A stretch of DNA of 64,000 nt, taken from the NCBI GenBank assembly GCA_021234155.1, contig JAJEKV010000003.1:19948386-20012385 (forward strand). Reading direction: 5' to 3'. Below the pieces are notes generated by a model, which saw only the letters and a list, made by a program, of their open reading frames with translations, made no database searches and was not told the origin of the DNA. Of the stretch, positions 43,056 through 55,515 are shown in pieces. The position numbers were made by a program, and so were the translations under genes. The first letter of the stretch is position 1, and each line of letters opens with the position of its first letter. Source of the DNA: Isoetes taiwanensis. Its lineage: Eukaryota > Streptophyta > Lycopodiopsida > Isoetales > Isoetaceae.

Positions 43056-46000
43056 AGGGAGGAATACTAGTAGGCTGTCAATATCTTTTTCTGGGCCACC
43101 GTAATAACACTGTGTGCAGATGAATAAATGCCCTGAAAGATGTGGTGTCTGCGACGCTCCCATATCGAAACCATAGGAGCCAACCGGAACCAAGATGAAA
43201 TTCCCTTTGTTTAGCTGGAGGCCATGCGTTGGGATAGGACGCCAAAAGGATGCATCGGCAGTCCAATGTACTGTTAAATAAACCTTGTAGCCAGGACCAC
43301 GCTGGTTGAACCTCAGTACAATCAAAGAGACAATGCTCAAGAGGCTCAACATCCAAAAGACAGAGCGGGCATACTGCAGATATGCGAGGATCATAGCGAT
43401 ATCGAAAGGCATTAACCCGCAGGCACTTGTGGATAACCTGCCATCACAGTACAGAGACTTTAGGGTGGAGCAACCTATCCCAAAGCCATCGCCACGTACG
43501 ACACAAAGTGGACTGTGGAACCTGTAGGTGCCACCCTTCTGGCAACTGGAGGGGTTGTGGTGCTAAAAGAAGGCGATATACTGATCTGACAAATTGCTTG
43601 CCTTTGTGAATATTTTCATGACAGTCCCATGGCACCCTCTCAGCAACGCCAACTTGCACTATAAGAGGCAAATTTTCTGCGATCTTCTCCCGTAGAGAGA
43701 CGTCCCAACGAGAGAGCAGGAACTTTGCCTGAAATTCAGGCCAAGACAGTAGGCGACCCGCCTCATACCATGCTTGAATAGGGACAACACTTGCAAGAAC
43801 CCATCGTCTCTGTGTAAGGGGATGAACTGAGGCTGCCAATGGAGCTGAGGGATCTGGAGGCAATGGTGCCCACCACCATGGAGTCTCCAATAGGGTGTGG
43901 ATAGAGGGGCATGACCAGAAAAGATGTCTGACCGCCTCCCATGCTGCCAACAAGCCACGCAAAAATAGAGAAGCAATTGGAAAAGGCTGCAGAGTCTGAA
44001 ATAAAGCCCAAGGTAGGACTGGTTTGACAGCCTTCTTGCATAGAGGGATACAGTGACCAAGAGCTTGTCTAAGAAGGCGTGAACCAGGAGAGTCATCCTC
44101 ACCATTCAGGAGTCTCCAAATGAACTTTAAAATAAGCACTTTGCTCTGTAGTAAGAAGTCTATCATACTCAGACCACCTGCCTATTTTGGAAGGATGCAC
44201 TTCGACCAAGCCACCTTAACCACAACACCTTCCTCAGTACCCGCCCAAATAAAGTTCTGAACTATTGCAATGAGCTCACGCACTTTGATCTGTGGGGCTA
44301 GCAGTAAGGATGTCATATAAACATGGGTACTACTAAGGACTGACTTGGCCACTGTAATGCGACCCGCAAGAGACAACTTAGCAGTGGACCACCAGAACAA
44401 GTGCTTCTCCAAACCCCTAATGATCTCCTCCCATGCAGCTCCCATAATAACATGGATGCCAACTGGAATCCCCAACAACTTGATGGCCTGTCCATGCGCA
44501 AGTAATTTCCATGGATAATCGTGAACACATGCCGGAGCCGGATTATCCAATGTCCACAAAGCTGTACACTTCTGCCACCCCACAAAAACACCGGAAGCCA
44601 GTGAAAAAGTATCTAAAAGCATTTTGGCAGCAACAAGATTCTCATCATTAGCGACTAGGAAGAGGAACATGTCGTCTGCATATTGATTGCAAACCTCTTG
44701 TGTGTCGTCCTCCATTGGAAGACCATGGAGAAGTCCCTCTGTCGTTGCAATGGTGAATAACTGTGACAAAGCCTCTGCAACAATTGTGAAAAGCAATGGT
44801 GCTAAAGGGCATCCCTGGCGAATACCACGACCAAGTGAAAAGGCAAGTGACGACTCACCATGGAACAGAACAGTCGCCCGAGCAGAGATATGCAGCTTCA
44901 TAATATCTGATGTGAATTGTTTCCCAAATCCTAGTCGTAGCATACATCGCGCATGAATTCTCAGCTGACACTGTCATAAGCCTTTGCAAAATCAAGCTTA
45001 AGGTATACAACTGGAAGGTTTTGCTTACGTGCCCAATAAATTCCCTCGTAAGCAGCAGCAACATTGTTCAAAATGCACCGTTTTGGAAGAAAACCTGACT
45101 GGGTTGTTGAGATGGACTCTGCCAAGATGTCCTTTACCCGCTCTGCAAAAGCCTTGGCGAAGATCTTATATACGGATGACAATAAGATGATGGGCCGCCA
45201 ATCTGAAATAGTCTGAGGATCCTTGATTTTGGGGATGAGTGAAATGGCACCTGTGTTTAGAATTCTATCCAAAGCAGTGGACCGCCGAAAGTCACAGAAA
45301 GCATCATACACATCTGGCTCCAGCCATTCCCAATACTCCTGGAAGAACTCAATTGGCAAACCATCCAAACCTGGGCATTTGCCTCTTTTCAGTTCAAAGA
45401 CTGCTGAACCTAAATCATCAGCTGTTATAGCTGCCTCTATTGACTCGCACTGCTCACCAGAGATGATGGGGGAAATCCTAGACAAAACAGCATCTCGCAT
45501 TTCTGATTGTTTCTCAGCAAAAAACGTCTGGAAGTTAGCTGCACGAAAAAAGAAGCCCGTACAACGGTCTCCATCACGAAAGCACTGCAGACCTGCCTTC
45601 ATCTTTGCTTGCTGAATTTGCTCCTCCTCTAATGCTTGGATCTGTGCCAAAATATCACGATCATAAACACCTGGAAGACATCCCTGTCGAGAATGGAGCA
45701 AGTCCTGATACAAGGTGTCCAGTAAAGCACGACCTGCTGCTGCAGACTCTCGACCCCACTCTTTGGCAAAACCCTTGACTGCCGCAATTGCATCCACTAT
45801 GCCAGTCATACCTCGACGTCGGTTGAAGGCAGTTGTCCAAGTATTTTTGCAATCTTCTTGAAAGTCAGCATCCTTTAAGAACTTCATGTTCAAGCGAAAA
45901 CACGTCCTTCCAGACCGCGACTGCTGCAGGGGCTCGTCTAAAATGAATTGCGGATGGTGGTTTGAAATTGAGTTCTCTCTGAGACAGAACCGAAAGAGAC

Positions 46001-46640
46001 CTGGAAGTGCCGCAACTGTATCTGCATTCCAATAAGCTCTATCTAATCGAAGCTTGCGCGACCCCCACCAACTTGACCATTGCACCAAGTGAAGGCACCT
46101 TCACCATCAATCTCCGAGAGGTTGCAGTCATGGAGTAGACGGAGCCACTGGTGGCGTTCAAAACCAGACACCACTGTAGAGGTCGCCCCCAACCGATCAG
46201 ATTCCACTTCCACCATATTAAGATCCCCAACAAGAAGCCATGAAATGTGGCAGTCCAAGCTGAGTATCTTCCCTCACAAAGAGGCCCACAGTGAAGCTCT
46301 CTGATGAGGTCTATTGTGGGCGTAAACATTAATTAGACCATATTTAACCCCTTGTTCCTGCCATACAATTACGGCCCAACGACCAAAGCGATCAGCCTGA
46401 GTAAAGATGACTGGCAAGGAAGGAAGCCATACTATCACGACCCCTGCACTGGCAGAATCAGCTGCTGCGATAAGAACATTAAACCTGTGACCAATCATGT
46501 CTGCCAGCTTTGATACATCTCCCTTACGACACTTATGCTCTTGAAGACATACAAATTGAGCATCCAATCTAGATAAGTAGAAATAAATACGACTCCGCTT
46601 GGGGGGGGAGGGGGAGGGGAGGCTACCCCTTGAACATTCC
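43056..46640 (-). pseudogene. L1 ORF2 (endonuclease, reverse transcriptase, zf-RVT)
   Basis: The APE-type endonuclease has AQFVCLQEHKCRKGD, GLINVYAHN, WLLVGDLNMVE, KLRLDRAYWN and SNHHPQF. The reverse transcriptase has PGLDGLPIEFFQEYW, GAISLIPKIKDPQTISDWRP, LPVVYLKLDFAKAYDSVS, then after a TGA and a shift near 44960 RGIRQGCPLAPLLFTIV and NQYADDMFLFL. A zf-RVT follows (VCPLCLLDVEPLEHCLFDC). Shifts occur near 46270, 46060, 44960, 44175 and 43430. The YADD catalytic pair is intact. Order and motifs match plant L1. Confidence 0.88.
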
Positions 46641-46646
46641 ATGAGA

Positions 46647-48710
46647 CTAACCGCATTGATCTTGTGATGGGGCCAATTCAGGTGAGACCACTGGTGTCTC
46701 AAGGGAATTTGAGAATGTTTCCTGGGCACCTGGCATGGCAGTAACCTCATCAACCAAATCAGCCCACTGAAGTGGATCAAAGCGACCACCATGGGATGCA
46801 ATATGAGGGGCAATGCTACCTGAAGCAGGAACTGAGAGCTGGGACGTAGAGGAATTAGATCCCTTAGCTGACTTTCGTGGTTGACGAAGAGCCGGTGGAT
46901 GTTTAGGTGGTGGGTGGATGCCACGCCGATCAATGTCCATATACTGTCCACGAGCCTCTTCAATTTGCTCTTGCGATTTCTGGATTTCAGCCAGTCTCAA
47001 CATTTGGTGATCCAGAGACTGAGCTGGAGGAGCTGCAACTGGAAGAGTGAGGGGGCAATCACAGGCACAGGGACGTGTGAGATATCCATTGAGGTGGGAG
47101 CTGATCTAGGAGCATGGAGTGCCGGAGGAGCAGATGAACCTTGTTGGTGAACCTTGCGATACTGAGCAAAGAGAGGGGCTTCGGGAAACGTGAGAGCTAG
47201 CTCAGGACCATTCAACAAGGACAGCTTAAATGGAAAGAACATGGGCCCGCTTTGGACGACAATTGTTTGAGACAAATCACGATGAATGGGCCTTGCCACG
47301 CAAACCTTGGTGATGCCATTGGTTATGGAGTGTTGCAAATGGAGTCCAATCTCACTAGCAATGGCAGAAATGAACTTGGAATCCTGTAACTCTGGAGGAA
47401 AATCTTCGATGGCAAACCAGAAGGGGGCACGTAAGGCATCTGGCTTAGCTGGAAAGGATCCAGGAACATACTATTGATAGAGCAAGAAGTGTTTCCAGAG
47501 AGGATAAACACCTCGTTCTATGAGTTGAGCAACCGGCTCAGGAGATTCAAACATCAAAAGAAAGCAACGTTGATCTTTTGCCACAAGCTTGATAGATTGA
47601 TAAGCAGGAAGCCCTAGCTTGTGAAGGTGCCCAGACAGCCAAGATCCCACGCGCTTCAGATCCAAGAAAGGGCCAGTGAAGTGGCAGACCACGGAACACG
47701 CAATCAACTGCTCCACATGTCGTCGATGATCTTCATGGCTAATCTGCACCACTGGAGCCCCAAAATGCTCAAAAGTTGCCCTGCACTCCTGAACCTCATA
47801 AAAGATTTCGTCTGATGGGAGGTGGACATCCATAGAGTCTTGCTTTTGCAATTGCTGGAGATATGACACAACTTCCTTCCTGTTATTATCCACCATGGTG
47901 GCAATGGCCTTGAGACACGAGCCGAGGTGGCGGGAATCCCCAGGCCCTTGCAGAGAACCGCACACCTGTAACTCGAGCAACTGTATCAGATGATCTCCAA
48001 GGTCTGGTCGATGCAGCTCGGGGGATGGAAGAGGATGTCGCCCCAGGCTGCCGTGGGGGAAGAGGGGGAAACTCCTCCTGCCCTGAGGAACCTCCAACGT
48101 GTGTTGGACGTACACCAGTTTGTGGAGGTTGCACCGCCACCCGAGCACTACCTGCAGAAGTAGTCCGCACCAAGGAACTTCCAACCTATGTTGGAGGTGC
48201 CGCCCGTGCAACACTATTAGGTGCAGCCTGTCCAGAGGAGCACTCTACAGGCACATGAGGTCTGAACTGATATGAGGGACTTCCAACCTGTGTCGGAGGA
48301 GCTAGTAGCCCAGCAGCAACTTCGGCAGACAAAGAGGGTCTTGCATGAACCCCAGAACCTCCAACGAGTGTTGGAGGAGCTAATTGGCCAGAGCGCACCA
48401 CCTGATCCGAGGAACCTCCAACGTGCGTTGGAGGTGTGACACTCTCGGAAGAGTTTTCCAATGGCACGTATTCAACACGACTTCTAGTCTCACTAGACGT
48501 GTGGGCAGCAGCGCGAACTGTAGTTGCTGCAACTATAGTCGGGATGGAAACTGGAGCAAGTAACTAAGACGAGGAAAGAGATGGAGCTCCTGTCTCAATT
48601 GAGGCGGCCACACTCATACCATTAGAAGACATATTGGGCAACACTAAAGGATTGAGGTGCACCGAAGAGACTAAACTCTCAGGAGCCAAAAGAGCACCCT
48701 CACGAGCCAT
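46647..48710 (-). pseudogene. L1 ORF1 (DUF4283-like RNA-binding protein)
   Basis: Chosen start AAGATGG at 48710 (MAREGALLAPESLVSSVHLN). A Pro/Gly-rich N-terminal region holds five PPTxVGG-type repeats. The globular domain follows (HFTGPFLDLKRVGSWL, LGLPAYQSIKLVAKDQRCFL and PFWFAIEDFPPELQ), which has the form of plant DUF4283. The C-terminal part is basic and Pro-rich (HPPALRQPRKSAKG). ORF1 proteins bind LINE RNA. Breaks: TAG at 48564, TAG at 48186, a shift near 47900, TAG at 47471, a shift near 47050. No zinc knuckle was seen. Confidence 0.7.
48091..48434 (-). repeat. Five short palindromes encoding PPTxVGG repeats in L1 ORF1
   Basis: Twenty-base inverted repeats at 48091, 48178, 48280, 48358 and 48415. 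The fourth (CCTCCAACGAGTGTTGGAGG) and fifth (CCTCCAACGTGCGTTGGAGG) have perfect arms; the others have one or more mismatches. Spacings 87, 102, 78 and 57 are all multiples of three, so they are in-frame protein repeats (PPTHVGG, PPTLVGG, PPTQVGS). Confidence 0.85.
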
Positions 48711-50927
48711 CTTGTGTGCGTCACGTACACTCTGCGACTGGATCTTGTCATCTCCACCAAGAGAGGGGGGCCGAAGTTTCAGATCTGAACCATCTTTCCC
48801 AACAGGCCAATCTCTGAAGAAGTTAAGCACCACTAGATGGAGTCTTAAAGAGCTTTCCAACAAGCCCAAAAACACCTAAAACTGCCACCAGATGCAGAAG
48901 TTATGGCCAAAAGAAAACTGCAGCCAAACCCTAGCACCGCCAAAAGAGGGCCGGGACTATCAGGCGGATTCCTTCGACCAAAACAGAGGAAACACCATAC
49001 AAATCATACACCGACGAAAAGCTCATTCGATAAGCTTTCCAAGAACCCAAGAACACCTGAATCTGACACCGGAATCCCGAGTTATGAGCAAAGGAGTAGA
49101 GCTGAAACCCTAAGCGCCATCCTGGTCTTTTTTAAATGGTTGAAAGAAAGCAAGGAGAGAAGAAATAGCCGATTTCTTGGTGCAGGGATAAGATGCATGC
49201 TGCTTTTTTTTTCGGTAGGGGTGGCAACGGATCCAACGAGGGTTGTGGTTTCAGCATTCATGGTAGACATTTCTAAACTAGCCTGTTCTGTTTGCAGTTC
49301 AATGGATTGCGAATCCAACTTTAGGAATTTGTAGGTGCCTAAGATGTAGCAAAAATCATTGGCACGACTTAATAACTAGAACTAACATTACACCGGAGAA
49401 GCTTTAATGGATCACAAATATTCGTTTCTTGAAGATTAATGGTTGTGTAGCTTCTCCATGTTGAGAAAATATTGTCACTTTCAATGTTTATTATAACACC
49501 TGATTCAAACTAGGGCAATGGGGTGAAAAGAATTCAAAAGAAAGGGAAATGTTGGCTGCTTTGAACAACAAAATGTAATGATCTATAAGACTTTGAAAAA
49601 ATTAAGAAAGTCTCTGTCTTGCCTAAGAACTAGATTAATTTAACAGTATATGCATGAAGTTAGAAATTCATCATACTGAAATTCATCATACTGAATGCTA
49701 TCAATGAACCATTTATAGTTTCAGTATACTCATGGGGAGACAAAGATATTTCTAATCCGAGTGTGTTTCATAGCATTGTAGTAATAGACGTTCATAAATA
49801 ATGAGTCCAATTTCACAGGTTTAGAAAGGCAATTAACTTCACATTGTCACTTCTTAATCACACATTATTTCCTTCTAAGACACAAGGTGAGAAAACGTAG
49901 GTCCAAAATGTATGTTTCTGGACATGTACACAAGGCAGATGAAGAGAAACGTTCACGGTGGCCAAGGCCGCCGCGACAAATTTCTTGTATATGTAAAGCT
50001 TTATAGCCATAGCGATATTTGAAATTGGAGGAAGCTCAAACTTCACAAGGGCTTTTGACGATAGCACTTGCAATATGAGACAAGCATGCAAGATATTTGT
50101 TTGTGATAAAATGGACATGAGCAAACATTGTATTTTTATGTATATTCTGCTAAAATTACTTGATGATATGAGCAATGTAAAGCAAATATTACATGCATAT
50201 TCTGCTAATATTACTTGATGATATTATGTGCAGATTGACGACCATTACGTGCAGATGCTAATATTACTTGGTAGTATAAACAATGTAAAGCAATTACTTG
50301 ATGCACTAAGATTCGACATTTTTATCCATATTTTCATCGTAACTTATGAATTTCCGGTGGTTCCGTGGTCAGAGCATTGATTTGAATCACATTGATCTCC
50401 CTAGAAATAAGTAGCCCTAGAATCAATTTATTTCTAGTTCCTACTTAAATACAGAGTTTGTTCTCTTATTATTCTCCCTCCCACTTCAACATCAATTGCA
50501 GAAAATACCCACCATCACATCTTCCCACTCTGATCTATCTAGAAACAAGAGAAATATACATCGTCTTCTTCCACTTACAAAATCCATTATACTTACCCAT
50601 TCAACACATTCTCAGCTAAAGCCCCGTATTGCCAGGCACACGTTCCTATTATACATGGCCTTGCATGGCCTCTGTAGCCCAATTTGTGTAGAGCAGAAAG
50701 ACCAGCAAAATGTGCATTGCATGTCATTTCACTATAGCTCGAGCATTAGAATCAGTTCCTTCTTTGTTGTATATTTGTGTGACCTCAATTCGCCATTTTA
50801 TAGCTTTTGTTGGTATCAATGTAACATTTCTTCCTCCATGCCATTTCGTAACATTTCTTCATGCATGCCACTTTAGTAACATTTCTTCTTGCATGCCACT
50901 TTAGTAACCTTCTCGTATTATATAGTC

Positions 50928-51205
50928 TCTTGTGTTCCTTCTAATAGAAATCTACCATCACCTCATCTCATGTCTACCTACTAAATATTAGTCCCCAAGC
51001 ATTTTCAATAGTTTCAAACGATATCAAGATCCTAACAATGGTTCCAATGTCAATGTGAACCATTGGGATGGTATTGACAACTTTGAAACTATTGAAAATG
51101 CTTGGGGACTAATATTTAGTAGGTAGACAAGAGATGAGGTGATGGTAGATTTCTATTGGAAGGAACACAAGACAATGTGAACCATTGGGATGGTATTGAC
51201 AACTT
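50928..51205. repeat. 91-bp inverted duplication plus 33-bp direct repeat
   Basis: 51082-51172 is the reverse complement of 50928-51018. CAATGTGAACCATTGGGATG plus 13 more bases occurs at 51051-51083 and again at 51173-51205. Copy 1 (15100-15220) has neither. The pattern is that of replication-fork template switching within R2 copy 2. Confidence 0.88.
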
Positions 51206-51295
51206 ATTGTTCAGTGGCTAGTTCATTGGATTAGCAATTAAGAGATCTTATGTTCAAATCTCTAAAACTCCGTCATATGTCATGGATGCTGCCAA

Positions 51296-51640
51296 TGTGG
51301 CATGACGTAAAAATACAATCTATCTATCTATGCCAATGTGGCATGACGTAAAAATACTATCTATCTTTATTAAGGTTATACGCGTCCTTTTTTTCTATTG
51401 TTCATAGAAGGATGCAACGTTGACATTATAAAGTATTTAGTTGTGTGCAACGCCATAACTCAATTACTGTGGCATGACGTAAAAATACAATCTATCTATC
51501 TATGCCAATGTGGCATGACGTAAAAATACTATCTATCTTTATTAGAGTTATACGCATCCTTTTATTCTATTGTTCATGGAAGGACGCAACGTTAACATTA
51601 TGAAGTATTTAGTTTTGTGCCAAGCCATGACTCATTGACC
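51296..51640. repeat. 172-bp tandem duplication
   Basis: Two units starting TGTGGCATGACGTAAAAATA (51296 and 51468), each itself containing that 20-mer twice beside (CTAT)n. The units differ at several bases. It is inserted after CGTCATATGTCAT relative to R2 copy 1. Confidence 0.85.
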
Positions 51641-51799
51641 CCTTTGTGCATTTTGTTTTAAACACTTCGGCTTCTTGAAAAATACTTGTCTACATTTACA
51701 TCACATTAAGGTTTTTGTTATCATTTTCACCTAGTATCATCCTAGTCATCCTGTACCATTATACTAGTTTTATTATTTTTCAAATATATTTCCATACAT

Positions 51800-52590
51800 G
51801 AGGTATTTGAATGCAATCAACATAGTTGCTTCTGGTGTCTTGCTTGTTGAAGAGTGTAACAAGAATGCTGCTAACTTGAGCATTTGGCTTTTACACGGCC
51901 GGGAGGGGGCAAGGAGGACCTAGTTTTGTGCTAATGGAGTTGTGTCCTTAGCCTTAATGTAATATAGGTTCCATGGGATTTTAACATGCTTGAATCATAA
52001 CATGTATCTTTGGCGTTAATGCTACAACAATCATGTGATGCAAATTTCGTGAACAACTTTCTTAGTTTGGAAAAGATAACATTGAAATAATGCAATCTAC
52101 AACTTGTTAACAATCACTTATAAACCAACATATATTAAACCAAAATAAATACATATACACCAAAAATAAACACATACACACGTCGACTAAAGAGTATTTT
52201 TTTCGAACCCTGCTAAAGACAACCGTGAATTTAACCCTCATGCGAGCAAGCCTATTACTTGTATTAGTATGTTTGAAACATTTATGCAACCAGTCCTAGT
52301 ATATTTAAAATTTTTAAAGAACATGGGCAGTTCGAAGGCTAGCATCTCTCAATCTGTATGGGCCCATCTATTATTCTTCTGCTCGCTTAGGCCTCTTGCA
52401 ACTCCAGCCAAATAAGTCCCTCAATCTTTTACGGATGGAGTTGCTGCACAAGGAATTTTTGACATTTGAATCTTTCACACACATTCTCCTCATCAACATG
52501 TGGGATGACCTTGATGCCTTTAATTGAGCCATCAAATACTGCGTAAAATCAGAGTCCCAGCATATTTTTATTCAATCAAACTTCAATAGC
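51800..52590. other. No supportable gene
   Basis: AT-rich with short open frames on the minus strand. No homologous copy elsewhere in the window, no repeat structure seen. Confidence 0.5.
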
Positions 52591-52704
52591 AAAGATAATT
52601 ACCTCTTCTTCGTTGCTTCGTATGACACTCTTTTCAGGCCACTTACTGCAAAACTGAAATAATTAGACAAAGAAGTTTTAAGTTTGATTAGGCCAGAATA
52701 CTTA

Positions 52705-53565
52705 CTGATAGTCCCAACTAAAACCAAGCCTAGGGGAGTCATAACAACCATAGCAAGGGCTTCTGATACCATAACAAAGAAACGAAGTATCATGTTTGAG
52801 AATCATTTCACCATGTCCCCATCTGATGGTTGTGATTTCTGAGCTGCCATTCAAAGACCAAAAAGATAGTGATTTCACAGCAACCATGTAACACCCATGG
52901 TTCACTATACCAAAGATAACATGCCAATATGGCTCTTTTCCATGTGCAGCATATACCCTTGACTTCATTGTCACTTCTATATCCGTCAATTCTATCATAG
53001 GCATATCCTTGGCATGTAAAACTGTTTTTTGCTTGCTGCCTGATCGCAGATTAAAATGGTTATCCATTTTGCTTACAACAACTTGACAAGTTGAGGATTT
53101 CTTCAATGAAATGTCATCTGCTTCTGCAGAACCTTCCTCGCAATTCAAAACTCTTACAGGAAACGGAACTTTGTTATAATCGTGTGCTGTATTTTCATCC
53201 ACATGCATGTCAAGACATCTGGATGCACATGGCAGATGCGAAATATGACTATCTAGTATGCGTGTTCTTCGTATTCTTTTGCCTTTAGCATCTGTGGCAT
53301 ATAAGTTTTGAGCTTGAACATCAACCTCCTCTTTAAAACACTTTCCATCACTCTGAGATTCACAATCTGAGGGTGTTTTCTGTTTTAATAATGGAAAAAG
53401 TTGTTTGATAAATATTGAAACTGCTCTTCATATTCCAAGACATACGATTACCTCCAAAGATCCAACATTGAAATTTAGGTCATCATCGGAAGAAACAGAG
53501 CTTGGTAAAGATTGTCGGACATCCCCCTTCAGCTTTTTGAGGTCCAAATCATGCCATTCACTCAT
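52705..53565 (-). CDS. Unknown minus-strand gene, at least two exons
   Basis: Exon 1 is 53565-53452 (38 codons: MSEWHDLDLKKLKGD ... FNVGSLE), closed by GAG|GTAATC. Exon 2 starts after TTAAAACAG at about 53381 in the same phase (KTPSDCESQSDGKC), passes KGKRIRRTRI (basic, possible nuclear signal) and HFNLRSGSKQKTVLHAK, and reaches KEPYWHVIFG by about 52915. From there either the frame continues (IVNHGCYMVAVKSLSFW) or an intron starts at GTATAG. A strong donor GTAAGT is at 52707. The acidic, Ser-rich N-terminus and basic patch suggest a nuclear protein; no family is recognised. No stop or frameshift is seen in the two exons, so it may be functional. Confidence 0.5.
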
Positions 53566-53970
53566 ATTTTCTTTTTTTTTCTGTAACATATGAATGCATA
53601 TACTCAAAGATCTACTGAATTTAAACTTTAAACGCCAGGTTTTTCGTATTTAGAAAATATGACATCTTTTGCATTTGAAAGAAAACTAAAGCAGCGCAAG
53701 GTTTGAAAGAATACCTTGAATTTTCATAAGGATCCTTTAAAACTTCCAAGATACGAGCTCTAAGAATCTATTTTCAGTAGATCAACAGTCTTCCAAGAAT
53801 GCGCAAAATCGAGGCTTAGATTGATCGGCGGAGACCGGATCAATTCTCGAATAGTGTGCGTTTCCTGTTTGAGAAAAAACGACTACAGTCTCTTATTAGA
53901 GATACACGAGATGGACAATTCACAAGCACCAAAAATGTGCTCCTCTGCATTTGTCCAACTCAGATGATCA

Positions 53971-55116
53971 GGCCCTTTTTCCATGGCACCTCTGTCTTAT
54001 ATTTAGCTTAATATTATTGGGCCACGTAAGATAATAAGTCACCATAGTTTTTCCACTACACAATTTAAGACATGTCTTAAATGGGTTCCGTACAAGTTGA
54101 GTGGAGCATTTTATTCCGGGGGAAACCCCCCGCCACAAAATAAGGTATGCATTTCTATCCTATCACAGGGCTGCTCTGCCGGATCTTTAGGGTGTCATAA
54201 AAAAGAGTAAACAGAAGAAGCAGCCATTACCGGAATGGATCGTCAGCCTGGCCATGGAATGGATCGTCGACTTGCAGACCTTCAGCAGATTGAATTGCAG
54301 ACCTTCAGCAGATTGACTTTATAAATATCAGGTTTCGGATTTGCATTGACAGGTCGGATTAAGAGTCGGATTGCAGAACAGATTTGCCGCCGGATCTGTG
54401 CAACTGGATCAGACGTAAGCAAACCTTGAAGGTTTTCATGCGTAAGCAAATCTTGAAGGTTTTGGTTCCAAAGCCAATATTCAAGCTTTTATCTTCTTCG
54501 AGTTTTTGCAGCAAAGGCAGAATCAGAGGCGTTTTGAGAAGCAGAGGCGTTTTGAAGCAGAGATGAAGATGGGTTGTGATCATTGAAGCTTCGATTCTTG
54601 CTTCAAGCTTCGATTCCGGTAATCAGTCTTCATTCCTGTAATCATTCCGGTGATTCTTGCTTCAAGCTTCGATTCTTGCTTCGATTCCAATTCAATTTTT
54701 GATGTTTTTGATGTGGGTTGTTCTTTTGCAAATCCAATTCTTCTGGTTCTTCTGGAGACCCTATTTTCTGGAAGATATGCAGCAAAAAAGCTTCTAAGCA
54801 TGAAAACTCGCTTTGCAGCTCCAAGAAATTGCACAAAGCTCGGAGAAATTGCACAAAGCTTTTGCAGGTCGAATTTCCAGCTTTCCCTTGTAGATTGCTG
54901 CAACAGGTCTTTGCTCAGATTTGAAAAAAATGGTCTGTGGAAAACCCAGATTATAAGACATGTCTTATCTTAACTAGACATGTCTTATATTTACGTAATG
55001 GGAAATCAAATTTTTAGGACATGTCTTATCTATGACGTGGAGCTGACATGGAACCCAAAAGGGTGTCTTATAAAAATACGACAGCCGTAAAATAAGACTG
55101 CCGTGGAAAAAGGGCC
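53971..55116. mobile_element. TIR DNA element with 3-bp TSD (PIF/Harbinger-like, non-autonomous)
   Basis: The left end GGCCCTTTTTCCATGGCA then GTCTTAT is matched in inverted form at the right end: GGCCCTTTTTCCACGGCA then GTCTTAT on the minus strand. TCA flanks both sides (53968-53970, 55117-55119). Length 1146 bp. No transposase is encoded; the interior has a duplicated GCAGACCTTCAGCAGATTGA block and CTTCAAGCTTCGATTC repeats. A 3-bp TSD with a G-rich TIR start suits PIF/Harbinger, though TCA is not the usual TWA target, so the superfamily is tentative. Confidence 0.75.
54063..54082. promoter_or_regulatory. 20-bp perfect palindrome, subterminal in the TIR element
   Basis: ATTTAAGACATGTCTTAAAT is a perfect palindrome about 90 bp from the left end. 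Related copies lie near the right end: ATAAGACATGTCTTAT (54953-54968), AGACATGTCT (54976-54985) and GACATGTC (55018-55025). Clustering at both ends suggests transposase-binding subterminal repeats. Confidence 0.6.
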
Positions 55117-55515
55117 TCATTCTCAATACTTGGTAATGCTTTCGTCATCATCTCGTCGAAGCGGAAACGAACGAGAAATATTTTATGGAACTTGTAAAGG
55201 ACAGTTAGGCCGCATTCAACCTTATCCGCCAGTGTAACGCTGACACGTGGCAAACATTATATTTGTGGATGTCGCCTGCAGCGTTTGTTGGTCCACGTTC
55301 TGAAATCTTGGTCGACATTTTATTTTTCGCTGGGCGCTGCTTTGTATTCTGCAACAAAGCAACCCGTGCCATCCATGTGGCACAGATCGACGACTAAATG
55401 CAGTCCAACCGACCTTCACATTAGGTCGGTGCCTCGGCCCACTTTCCCTCCCAGAAAAAAGCCCACGGGGCCTTTCTCTTATACGTAGTTTTCACCAGCA
55501 GAAATTTTCGAATAA

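Larger units (their letters stand above)
42839..49128 (-). mobile_element. Near full-length L1-type LINE
   Basis: About 6.3 kb on the minus strand with 5' UTR (49128-48711), ORF1, ORF2 and a poly(A) tail (T-run 42839-42859). Both boundaries come from the empty site in R2 copy 1 (GTTCGTTGAATGGTCATTTT then TAAATGG at 13271-13297). The T-rich target blurs the exact TSD. The ORFs carry several stops and frameshifts, so it is not autonomous, but all domains remain, unlike the other LINEs here. Confidence 0.88.
49128..51796. repeat. R2 repeat, copy 2, right part
   Basis: Continues R2 from TTTTAAATGGTTGAAAG. It matches 13290-15335 and includes three units of the 28-bp repeat (50822-50910). Copy-specific changes are the inverted duplication (51082-51172) and the 172-bp tandem insertion (51296-51640). 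Sequence match resumes at TTTTTCAAATATATTTCCATAC (51776) and ends near 51796. Confidence 0.85.

Noticed and set aside
48091-48434. CRISPR-like array
   Set aside because: The five repeats are unevenly spaced, coding, and lie inside a eukaryotic LINE ORF1.
43444-49318. Plus-strand reading frames across the L1
   Set aside because: They are antisense shadows of the L1 ORFs on the minus strand.
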